From the NCBI GenBank assembly GCA_013696695.1, contig JACCYD010001074.1, forward strand, positions 1 to 7,458: DNA of 7,458 nucleotides, given 5' to 3'. The stretch is from Deltaproteobacteria bacterium. GTDB lineage: Bacteria > Myxococcota_A > Polyangia > Haliangiales > Haliangiaceae. Both the position numbers and the translations under genes were made by a program. Shown in pieces: positions 1 to 6,660 of this stretch (the first letter of the stretch is position 1; the number at the start of each line of letters is the position of its first letter). The notes under the pieces are model-generated. The model was not told the origin of the DNA. It saw nothing but the letters and a program-made list of their open reading frames with translations, and did not search any database.

Positions 1-3000
1 TGTACGAGTACGTCGCGCCGTCGCTGTCGATTGCGCAGCCGACATTTACGCCGGGTATTGGCTACGGTGGCGATGCCGCGTTCCAGCGGCCGGTCGGTCG
101 CGCGAACGAAGCGTTCTCGTCGATCATCCCGCTCGCCGCGGTACAGGCCGCCGAGGTCATGTCGCGCACGGTCTCGCGGCTGCCGGCCACCGTCGCCGCA
201 GCGCCCGCATTGCGCAACGTACTGTCGACGCTGCTCGAGCGCACCGCCACGCAGAGCGTGGAAGCACCACCGACGCGTCTCGCGATGCATGCCCCCGAGC
301 TGGTGACGCCGCCCGCGCCGCGCGAAGATCTCCCCGTCACGGAGACTCGTGCAGCGCCGTCGCAAGCGACCGTGGTGGCCGAGCGCTACGCACAGCAACA
401 TGCGCAGATCGCCGAGCTTCAGCGCGTCGCGCGGCAATCGGCCGAGCGTCGCGAGGTCGAGCGTCAGGCAGTAACGCCAACGATCGCCCAGGGCGCGCCC
501 GCCGCGCCCGCCGCGCCCGCCGCGGCATCGTCCCCACCGCAAGCCGAAGCCGCGCGCGTCGAGAGTCGCGAGCAACAGGTTCGTGTCGTCGAGGAAGCGC
601 GCCGCGCGCAAGCCGAAACACAGCAGCAGGCCCAGCAACAGATCGAAGAGCGGGTCGCACGCCGCGTGTCCGACCGCAATGCGCAGCGCCTTCACGAGCA
701 AGCTCGCAACGATGCCGCGACGCATGCACGAGCGGCCGTCGAGCAGGCCGCACGCGCACCGCAGGTCCCGACGCAGCAGCCGCAGCCGCAGGTCCCGACG
801 CCGCCGCGCGCATCGACCGCATCCGCGCCCCGCTCCTACGAAGCCCCGCCGGAAGTCGCGAACGCGATCGCGTCGCTGCCACCGGAGCTCGCATCGATGC
901 TGTCGCGCCAGCCGGATCGCGCGGGGCAAACGATCTCCGAGCTCGATCACGCGTACCGCACCGTCGAGCTTCTCGCTCGCAGTGCAGCGGCGGGTGGCTC
1001 GTTCGAAGTCACGCGTGGCCCGCGTCTGATGATGCCGGCCGGTCTCGGTGGCCTGGTCGCCGCCGTCGAGCAAGCGCCGTCGATGACGCGGCAGATCGCG
1101 CCGGTGCAGCAACCTGCGGGTTCGATGCAGGCATTGCAGGCCGTCCAGCTCCAGGCGATGCAGGCCGCGCGTGCCGAGGCAGCGCGCGTTCGTACGCCAT
1201 CGCTGTCGTGGCTCACCGCACCATCGAGCGCTGATGCGTCTTCGGGCACGCGCCGGTCGCAGGGCTTCGCCCCGACGTCCGCGCTCGGTGCCACCGTCGC
1301 CGCGGCACCCGCTGCGTTGTCTCACGTTGCATGGTCAGATCGATGGCTCGCTCGGTTCGCCGGGGCATCGACGCATTCGCTCGAGACGTTGACCGTCGCG
1401 ACGCAGGATGGCCGCACCGATCGGATGCCGCGCATCCTCGGTCTCGCATCGGGAGCTCCTGGTGCCGTGTTCGTGTCACCCTCGTTCGACGCCGTTCGCG
1501 ACGCCGAGACCGTGCGATTCGATTCGCGCGGGCATGCGGTGGTGACGCAGGCGGCTCCGATGGCGATGCAGGCGGCTCCGATGGTGGCGCCCTCCTTGAT
1601 CGCGCCCTCCTTGATCGCGCCCTCCTTGATCGAGCCCGCGTTCGTTCCCGCCTCGGTCACTGCTGCCGAACCGGCCAGCATGCCCGAGGCTGCCCGCGGC
1701 GTCGACGACAACGACGAGACCTCCGACGACGTGTTCGCGGCGATCTCGGCGAGTGCTGCGTCGCAGCGACGTGCACCGCACGCAGCTCCAGCTCAGAGCA
1801 TCGCGGCGATCGCGGCACAACGTGCTGCGACTGCGGCGTCCGCGACGATGATGGCCGATTTCGATCGCCCATCGGCGGCAGACACCATCGCGCACACCGC
1901 GGCGCAGGCACCAAACGCAGGTCTCGCCGCACAGCTCGCGGCATCGCCGTTCGCACCGGCCCTTCGCCACGTGCTGTCGATTCCGTCGGTCACCAGCTTC
2001 GACGTTCGTGCGTTGTTCGGTGGCGCGCTGTCGACCAGCTACCTCGCAGGTTTGCTCGCGCCCGAGTCGCACGACATCACGATCGCGTCGCGTACGCTTC
2101 CGACCTGGTCGGCGCCATGGAGTGAGACTCCAGCGGAGCTCGTCGGGGAGCGCGCAGTGCCGTCGTGGGACGCCGCGTACGTGTCTCCCGATGCAGCAGG
2201 TATCGAGGACGACGCGATCACCGCATACATCGCTGCGTCGGGTGCCACTGCTTCCAGCGCCGCTACTTCGAACACCGCGGCCTCGAGCGCTGCCGCTTCG
2301 ACGACCGCTGCGAGCGCAGCCGCCGCCCTGACCACCGTCCGTAGCGCGTTGCTGTCGTGGGAAGGTGAGATCACGCCGGCCGGTTTCGGCGCGAGCGGCC
2401 CAGGTATCGCGACCGGCGAGGTTCATGCGCACGGGGCGCGCGAGCTCGGCTCGCGTGCTTCATGGGCGCACGCTGGTGGGAGCACCGCACGCGAGCTGAT
2501 CGAAGCGATGAGCCTGCCGCTGCTCGGCGATGTCGAGGCGCCAACATCGCGTGGCGAATCGTGGGCGGCGCCCGGCATGATCGCGGAGCGAGCGCACGGC
2601 TGGTCGATCGCGCAGGAGCGGTCGTCGGCGGATCTCTCGTTCGACTTCGTGCCGCCAGAGCTGGTGCTCGCGGCGCGCGTCTACGGCCTCGGTCCCGCCG
2701 AAGCGGCGCAGGCCGCACGACTCGCGATCGTCGGTCCGGGCCAGCTCGCTGCGATGGCCGGTACGGTCGATCGCACGTTCGTCCAGGCGATGGCATTCGA
2801 GGCCGAGCGGCGCGAGCGCTCGAGCACGCGAGCCGACGGCACGACGCGCTCACAGGCCGGCTCCGCCGCTGCGACCCCGTACGCCGCCCTCGCAGCAGCC
2901 ACTACCGCGTACCCGATGACCACCGGCGAAGTTGCCATCGCCGCTCGCGCGGCGGACGCGGCATCGTTCGCGAGCACCCCAGCGACGCCTTCGACGACCA

Positions 3001-4373
3001 CGTTCGGAGTCGAGCGCCGGATGCCACGCGGTGCGTTCTTGTGGCCGCAGGCAACCGTCGCTGCGCTCAAGCTCGATGCACCCGGCCCCGACAGCCAACA
3101 GTCGATGTCGATCGCAGCGCTCGAGCTGCTCGCTGCACAGTCGGTGGCGGAGCTCGGCACGTACGCTGCGCTTGGCGAGCCGATGATCGATGCCTCCGGC
3201 ACTGCCGAGACGTCGTCGTGGGCAAGCCCCAACGCCCAGCCGATGCCGATGCCGATGTCGATGCCGATGATCGCCGGCGAGACCGGGGCGACCGGTGTGA
3301 TTGGTGTGACCGGCACGCAGACCGACGGAGACGTCTCGCGTGACGGAGACGTGTCGCGTGCTCCGCTCGAGGTCGGCGAGACCGAACAAGACGTGCTGCA
3401 GGCAGCGATCGCACTCGTGCCCGAGTCGCGCCGCGCGCGGTTCGATGCGCTGTATCTCGCGCTCGGTAGCTCGCCCGCCGGCGTCAACGTGTCGCCTGCC
3501 GCGCGAGCAGCGCGCGCCCTCGCACTCGCAGGTCGTGGTGAAGATGCCCCGGTGTCGGCGCGCGAACGCGCAGCGTCGGCGTGGGATGTGTTGCCGGTCG
3601 TCTATGCGGTCGAGCTCGGCGAGGCCGCCGCATCGATGGCGCACGAAGCCTCGGGTGGCGCCGCACTCACGGGTGGTGCGCGAGCCCGTGCCGCCGCGCG
3701 TGCGAACCTCGGCTCGTTCGGGCGTGATTACGCGACAGGAGTCGCGGGTACCAGGGCGTCAGGAGTCGCGGGTACCAGGGCGACAGCAGCCACCGGCAGT
3801 AGCTCGTCGGACGACGCGTCGTATCTGAATCCTGACCTCGGCTTCGTCGACGTTCGTCCCGGCCTCGCGGGGCTGTCGGCCCGTGCCGGTGAAGCGCTCG
3901 GTTCGTTCGTCGCTCCGTCGGGTGGCACCACGCTCAGCTCTGCGCCGTCCTCCTCCTCGTCCTCGTCATCCTTCGATCGTGAAGCGGGTGCTCTGCTGCG
4001 CGTTCCGACCGCCGCGCAAGAGATGGTGCAGACCGGTCGTCCTTCGGGACGGTTCGGTGGTGGTGAGGTCGAGATTCCGACCTGGTTCGAAGCGGCCGCA
4101 CGCAAGATGTTCGAGAGCCAGAACGGCTCGATGGGCGATGGCATCTCGATGGCCGAGCTGACGTTGATCTCGGCGACACCGTCGCATCAGATCGCGGCGT
4201 CGACGCGTGGTACGCCCGGTGGTGCGACGCCGGTGTCGTCGGGTGCGGCCGGCAATGCCGAGCCGAAGCCTGGTCAGAAGGTCGACATCGAAAAGATCGC
4301 GAACGAGATCTATCGCCAGATCTTGGCGATGATGGATATGGCGCGAGCACGCAACGGGGAGCCGTACCTATGA
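1..4373 (+). CDS. Giant Ala-rich, repetitive protein of a contractile injection system locus (5' partial, function unknown)
   Basis: The frame is open from the left edge (first full codon at base 3) to the TGA at 4371-4373, showing 1456 residues; the true start lies outside. The first ATG in view, at 159, has coding-like sequence in front of it and is probably internal. I do not recognise the family. Seen in order: a charged Ala/Glu/Gln/Arg region likely to form coiled coil (bases about 366-755); a Pro-rich spacer; a more ordered helical segment (about 840-1080); long Ala/Ser/Thr-rich sequence with short repeats; ordered segments near 2640-2820 and 3384-3640; an eight-Ser run; and a compact C-terminus from about 4059, ending in an amphipathic helix with IANEIYRQIL and ARARNG. 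I see no signal peptide in view and no clear membrane segment. It overlaps the next gene by 4 bases (ATGA), so it belongs to the tail operon. By position it could be a tape measure, an internal scaffold/cargo protein or a baseplate accessory. The reading frame is certain; the role is not. Confidence 0.85.
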   Translation, partial: YEYVAPSLSIAQPTFTPGIGYGGDAAFQRPVGRANEAFSSIIPLAAVQAAEVMSRTVSRLPATVAAAPALRNVLSTLLERTATQSVEAPPTRLAMHAPELVTPPAPREDLPVTETRAAPSQATVVAERYAQQHAQIAELQRVARQSAERREVERQAVTPTIAQGAPAAPAAPAAASSPPQAEAARVESREQQVRVVEEARRAQAETQQQAQQQIEERVARRVSDRNAQRLHEQARNDAATHARAAVEQAARAPQVPTQQPQPQVPTPPRASTASAPRSYEAPPEVANAIASLPPELASMLSRQPDRAGQTISELDHAYRTVELLARSAAAGGSFEVTRGPRLMMPAGLGGLVAAVEQAPSMTRQIAPVQQPAGSMQALQAVQLQAMQAARAEAARVRTPSLSWLTAPSSADASSGTRRSQGFAPTSALGATVAAAPAALSHVAWSDRWLARFAGASTHSLETLTVATQDGRTDRMPRILGLASGAPGAVFVSPSFDAVRDAETVRFDSRGHAVVTQAAPMAMQAAPMVAPSLIAPSLIAPSLIEPAFVPASVTAAEPASMPEAARGVDDNDETSDDVFAAISASAASQRRAPHAAPAQSIAAIAAQRAATAASATMMADFDRPSAADTIAHTAAQAPNAGLAAQLAASPFAPALRHVLSIPSVTSFDVRALFGGALSTSYLAGLLAPESHDITIASRTLPTWSAPWSETPAELVGERAVPSWDAAYVSPDAAGIEDDAITAYIAASGATASSAATSNTAASSAAASTTAASAAAALTTVRSALLSWEGEITPAGFGASGPGIATGEVHAHGARELGSRASWAHAGGSTARELIEAMSLPLLGDVEAPTSRGESWAAPGMIAERAHGWSIAQERSSADLSFDFVPPELVLAARVYGLGPAEAAQAARLAIVGPGQLAAMAGTVDRTFVQAMAFEAERRERSSTRADGTTRSQAGSAAATPYAALAAATTAYPMTTGEVAIAARAADAASFASTPATPSTTTFGVERRMPRGAFLWPQATVAALKLDAPGPDSQQSMSIAALELLAAQSVAELGTYAALGEPMIDASGTAETSSWASPNAQPMPMPMSMPMIAGETGATGVIGVTGTQTDGDVSRDGDVSRAPLEVGETEQDVLQAAIALVPESRRARFDALYLALGSSPAGVNVSPAARAARALALAGRGEDAPVSARERAASAWDVLPVVYAVELGEAAASMAHEASGGAALTGGARARAAARANLGSFGRDYATGVAGTRASGVAGTRATAATGSSSSDDASYLNPDLGFVDVRPGLAGLSARAGEALGSFVAPSGGTTLSSAPSSSSSSSSFDREAGALLRVPTAAQEMVQTGRPSGRFGGGEVEIPTWFEAAARKMFESQNGSMGDGISMAELTLISATPSHQIAASTRGTPGGATPVSSGAAGNAEPKPGQKVDIEKIANEIYRQILAMMDMARARNGEPYL
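495..521 (+). repeat. Three tandem 9-base units coding Ala-Pro-Ala
   Basis: The unit GCGCCCGCC occurs three times in a row and is in frame with the giant protein, giving an Ala/Pro spacer between two charged coiled-coil-like segments. All copies are identical at the DNA level. Confidence 0.85.
1548..1583 (+). repeat. Duplicated 15-base unit coding QAAPM
   Basis: CAGGCGGCTCCGATG appears at 1548-1562 and again at 1569-1583, separated by two codons. It immediately precedes the APSLI triple repeat and belongs to the same low-complexity tract of the giant protein. Confidence 0.85.
1587..1631 (+). repeat. Three identical tandem 15-base units coding APSLI
   Basis: GCGCCCTCCTTGATC is repeated exactly three times in frame in the giant gene. 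The units include the less common TTG leucine codon in every copy, so the array is a DNA-level duplication rather than convergent protein sequence. Confidence 0.92.
2232..2327 (+). repeat. Ala/Ser/Thr low-complexity tract
   Basis: Thirty of 32 codons in this stretch of the giant gene encode Ala, Ser or Thr, with mixed synonymous codons. This is a protein-level linker-like tract rather than an exact DNA repeat. Confidence 0.75.
3240..3269 (+). repeat. Pro-Met dipeptide repeat
   Basis: Five 6-base units (CCGATG, one reading TCGATG) encode a Pro/Ser-Met dipeptide run in the giant protein. It sits directly before a short Gly-X-Y tract. Confidence 0.85.
3276..3320 (+). repeat. Short collagen-like Gly-X-Y run
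   Basis: Five consecutive Gly-X-Y triplets (GET, GAT, GVI, GVT, GTQ) occur in the giant protein. This is the pattern of bacterial and phage tail collagen-like segments, but only five triplets long, so a stable triple helix is not assured. Confidence 0.6.
3324..3359 (+). repeat. Tandem 18-base duplication coding DGDVSR
   Basis: Two 18-base units at 3324-3341 and 3342-3359 differ at one synonymous position (GTC versus GTG) and encode the same six residues, following the Gly-X-Y run. Confidence 0.85.
3738..3785 (+). repeat. Tandem 24-base duplication coding GVAGTRA plus one residue
   Basis: Two units at 3738-3761 and 3762-3785 share 21 identical bases encoding GVAGTRA, followed by TCA or ACA. 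The AGG arginine codon, out of style for this GC-rich gene, is kept in both copies, pointing to a recent duplication. Confidence 0.88.
3948..3971 (+). repeat. Eight-serine run
   Basis: Eight consecutive TCN codons encode a poly-Ser linker in the giant protein. It separates the repetitive body from the better-ordered C-terminal block. Confidence 0.8.
4356..4361 (+). promoter_or_regulatory. Ribosome binding site for the Afp7-like gene
   Basis: GGGGAG lies 8 bases before the ATG at 4370, inside the last codons of the giant upstream gene. It is the clearest Shine-Dalgarno-like site in the window and supports the start that overlaps the upstream stop codon. Confidence 0.6.
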
Positions 4374-4873
4374 GCTTCGAACAAGCCAGAGCCAAGCTGA
4401 CGATCGGAAGCCTCGACGACAGCACCACTGTCAGCGCGCAGTACAACCCCAAAGAGCTCCAGATCGACATGAACGTCCCGTGGAAGAAGCCGGAAGCGGC
4501 GACCAAGACGGGTGCTCAGACCGGTGGTGGTGGCTCGAGTCCGCTCGAGGTCGAGTTCACCGGCGCCGAGGGACGCTCGCTGACGATCGAGATGCTGTTC
4601 GACGGTTATGAGAAGGATGGCGGTCGAGCGGTCGATGTTCGCGCCGAGGTCGACAAGCTGACGAAGCTCGCCACCGTTCGCGAGCCGGACTCCAACGACG
4701 AGCAGAAGCGCCGCCCGCACCACTGCGTGATCAGCTGGGGCTCTCGCGGCCTCCCGAAGTTCGAGTGCGTGATCGAATCCCTCTCCACCAAATACTCGAT
4801 GTTCTCCTCGGACGGCGAGCCCTTGCGCGCGACCTGCACGGTCAAGCTCAAGGAAGCGTCGGTGAAGAAGTAG
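4370..4873 (+). CDS. Afp7/gp53-like CIS tube/baseplate protein without LysM domain
   Basis: This 167-residue protein fits the contractile injection system tube protein N-terminal family (Afp7/Pvc7, related to T4 gp53), which sits at the baseplate and connects the inner tube to the spike hub. Diagnostic features are YNPKEL at residues 25-30, a central block with EVEFTGAEGRSLTIEMLFDGYE, and a C-terminal signature with SWG at 122-124, F131, a VIES strand at 134-137, YSMF at 142-145 and DGEPLRAT at 148-155. These match the family pattern of a WG strand followed by a short hairpin and a G-x-P-x-R-A turn. Many relatives carry a C-terminal LysM domain and exceed 200 residues; this one stops about 12 residues after the RAT motif, so the LysM is absent. 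The start is fixed by the ATGA overlap with the upstream gene and a GGGGAG ribosome site 8 bases before it. The stop is 2 bases before the gpD-like gene. Assignment is from remembered family motifs, not a search. Confidence 0.85.
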   Translation: MSFEQARAKLTIGSLDDSTTVSAQYNPKELQIDMNVPWKKPEAATKTGAQTGGGGSSPLEVEFTGAEGRSLTIEMLFDGYEKDGGRAVDVRAEVDKLTKLATVREPDSNDEQKRRPHHCVISWGSRGLPKFECVIESLSTKYSMFSSDGEPLRATCTVKLKEASVKK

Positions 4874-4875
4874 CC

Positions 4876-5934
4876 ATGGCCTCGAGTAGCGGCGTAGCCG
4901 CACCCAACGTAGACATCATCCTCGATGGCACCGAGGTGAAGGATCACGACTTCATCTCGTACATCGTCGAGCGCGACATCAATCAACCGGATGTCGCCTC
5001 GGTCATCCTCGCCAACCAGAACGACATCTACACGCCGAAGTGCAAGATCGGCGGGACGCTCGAGATCAAGGTCGGCACGGACTCGAAGCAGGTCTACGTC
5101 GGCGAGATCCTCGGTGTCGAGCCGATCTATCGAGGTGGCGAGACCACGAAGATCCTGATCCGTTCGATCAACAAAATGCACCGCTTGATCCGTAAGCGGA
5201 AGTCGATGACGTTCACCGACAAGAACGATCAGCAGATCCTCGATCAGGTCGTCAAGGATGCCGGCCTGACGCTCGAGTGGAAGCACGACACCAACATCAC
5301 GTACAAGCACGTCTACCAGCACAACCTCAACGGGCTCGAGTTCGTGCGGCAGCGCGCCGCTCGACTCGGTGCGCACGTGTGGTGTGTCGACAAGACGCTC
5401 CACGTCAAGGAGCCAGACCTCGGTCAGAAGAGCGGCGTCAAGCTCAGCGTCGACAAGGACGGAAATCTACGGTCGTTCATGCCGCGCATGAACTCGTCCT
5501 CGGTGCTCAACAAGGTCACCGTGAAGGGTTGGGATCCGGAGAAGAAAGAGCTGATCACCGGCGAAGCGACCGCGCAGAACTCTCCGCTCGGCGGCAAGAA
5601 CGCCGTCGCCGCGTGCAGCACCATCGGCGGCAACGAGGAAACGTTCACCTGCGATCATCCGATCTGGAGCAAGCAGGAAGCGGATGCGCTCGCCAAGGCG
5701 CGCCTTCGCGATCTCAACCTCCAGTTCATCACCGGTGAAGCCGAGTGCGCCGGCAACGCTGATCTCGAGCTCGGCAAGTCGGTCGAGATCGAGGCCAACG
5801 CCCGCGAGGGCAACGATCCATTCAACGGCGACTATTACGTCATGGGCATCACTCACCGTCACACGTTGCCAAAGGGCAAAGACGGCGGCTTCGTCACCAT
5901 CCTCAAGCTCGCGCGGGATGCGCAGAAGGCGTAG
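4876..5934 (+). CDS. Phage late control D (gpD/gp27-like) hub protein, VgrG N-terminal half
   Basis: This 352-residue protein matches the phage late control gene D family, equivalent to T4 gp27 and to the N-terminal half of VgrG. A trimer forms the baseplate hub onto which the tube and spike dock. Seen in the sequence: an N-terminal beta-rich domain (residues about 10-105); the helical insertion pattern with YKHVYQHNLNGLEFVRQRA from residue 143, matching the VgrG 'Q-x-x-E-S-x-x-x-F-x-x-R' region; a strand with KVTVKGWDPEKKE from residue 213; and a C-terminal YYVMGITHRHTL from residue 320, followed by a strand ending near LKLAR, typical of this family. The frame continues upstream to an ATG at 4765, but those 37 residues overlap the preceding gene and look like out-of-frame sequence, so I chose 4876, 2 bases after the previous stop. 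The gpV OB-fold that would follow in a full VgrG/Afp8 is missing here and is encoded separately 3 bases downstream. Confidence 0.88.
   Translation: MASSSGVAAPNVDIILDGTEVKDHDFISYIVERDINQPDVASVILANQNDIYTPKCKIGGTLEIKVGTDSKQVYVGEILGVEPIYRGGETTKILIRSINKMHRLIRKRKSMTFTDKNDQQILDQVVKDAGLTLEWKHDTNITYKHVYQHNLNGLEFVRQRAARLGAHVWCVDKTLHVKEPDLGQKSGVKLSVDKDGNLRSFMPRMNSSSVLNKVTVKGWDPEKKELITGEATAQNSPLGGKNAVAACSTIGGNEETFTCDHPIWSKQEADALAKARLRDLNLQFITGEAECAGNADLELGKSVEIEANAREGNDPFNGDYYVMGITHRHTLPKGKDGGFVTILKLARDAQKA
5924..5929 (+). promoter_or_regulatory. Ribosome binding site for the first gpV-like gene
   Basis: AGAAGG, in the last codons of the gpD-like gene, lies 8 bases before the ATG at 5938. It supports that start and shows tight translational linkage of hub and spike. 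Confidence 0.5.
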
Positions 5935-5937
5935 GCC

Positions 5938-6660
5938 ATGCGTACCGGTGGTCCACGGCGCGAGTCTCTAGACAACACGCAGTACGGACTGCATTACGCG
6001 ATCGTGTGTCAGAACAAGGATCCCGAGAAGCTCGAACGCATCAAGGTGCGGCTGCCGTGGCTCGATGGTGGTGACGAAGATCAGACGTTCTGGGCGCAGC
6101 TCTCGACGCCGATGGAAGGCAAGAAGTTCGGCTGGTACACGCTGCCCGATATCGATGACGTCGTCGCCGTGATGTTCATCGCCGGCGATCTCAGCCAGCC
6201 GATCGTGCTCGGCGGCGTGTGGAGCAAGACCGACTTCTCGCCGGAACCGAACGAGGACGGCAAGAACAACTTCCGCGGCTATCGCAGCCGATCGGGTCAC
6301 CGCATGCTGCTCGATGACAGTGGCCAGGTGAAGGTCGTCGTCGCCGACAAGACCGGCAAGAACATGATCGGCGTCGGCGCGTTCGACAAGGACGGCGCCG
6401 GTCCGAACGTCTGCGCCGTCTACAAGCCGCCGATGTCGGGCACCGTCGGCGTGTCGTTCTCGACGATGGAAGGCAAGATGGAGATCACCTGCAAGGACGG
6501 CAAGCTCTCCATCACTGCCGAACAGAACATCAAGATCAACGCGAAGACCACGATCGACATCAAGGCGGGGCAGGACATGACGATGGAAGGTTCATCGTCG
6601 GCGAAGCTGACCTCCGCTAGCCCGAGCAACTACGACGCACCCCAGATCAAGATCGCGTGA
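5938..6660 (+). CDS. gpV-type baseplate spike protein, first copy (VgrG C-terminal-like)
   Basis: This 240-residue protein belongs to the phage baseplate assembly protein V / VgrG gp5-like family, whose trimer forms the membrane-puncturing needle below the gpD hub. An OB-fold spans about residues 15-97: RIKVRLPWL begins at residue 34, TFWAQL at 50, then LPDIDDVVAV at 69-78, and a closing strand with QPIVLGGVWS at 87-96. A linker with GKNN and the RSGHRMLLDD strand (about 115-127) follows, as in VgrG proteins. The last part (about 183-230) alternates polar and hydrophobic residues, with MEITCKDGKLSITAEQNIKI and repeated K/T strands, as expected of an intertwined beta-helix needle. The end is short and ordinary, with no toxin or PAAR domain fused. 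It starts 3 bases after the gpD-like stop. Its last codons overlap the GTG start of a paralogue, so both spikes are probably made together. Confidence 0.88.
   Translation: MRTGGPRRESLDNTQYGLHYAIVCQNKDPEKLERIKVRLPWLDGGDEDQTFWAQLSTPMEGKKFGWYTLPDIDDVVAVMFIAGDLSQPIVLGGVWSKTDFSPEPNEDGKNNFRGYRSRSGHRMLLDDSGQVKVVVADKTGKNMIGVGAFDKDGAGPNVCAVYKPPMSGTVGVSFSTMEGKMEITCKDGKLSITAEQNIKINAKTTIDIKAGQDMTMEGSSSAKLTSASPSNYDAPQIKIA

Noticed and set aside
337..894. Antisense 185-residue open frame opposite the giant gene
   Set aside because: Arg/Ala-rich composition typical of the reverse complement of a GC-rich coding frame; no domain, no ribosome site, fully covered by a convincing + strand gene.
1587..1631. Possible CRISPR or regulatory direct-repeat array
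   Set aside because: Units are 15 bases, contiguous, without spacers and in frame in a coding region; they are protein repeats.
1476..2432. Antisense 318-residue open frame
   Set aside because: Arg/Gly/Cys-rich shadow of the Ala/Ser-coding strand; no recognisable motif or start signal.
2462..3343. + strand 293-residue frame in another phase inside the giant gene
   Set aside because: Arg/Cys-rich out-of-phase reading with no motif; the main frame is uninterrupted here.
3972..4373. Possible frameshift or gene boundary within the giant gene where composition changes
   Set aside because: The frame continues without a stop and the ordered C-terminal block follows in phase after the poly-Ser linker; I see no internal start with a good ribosome site that would require a separate gene.
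4765..4875. N-terminal 37-residue extension of the gpD-like protein
   Set aside because: It overlaps the end of the Afp7-like gene, and its sequence does not resemble the beta-rich start of gpD proteins; the ATG at 4876 fits operon spacing.
4606..5403. Antisense 265-residue open frame spanning two genes
   Set aside because: Covers the Afp7-like/gpD junction on the wrong strand; both + strand proteins have clear family motifs, so this is a codon-bias shadow.
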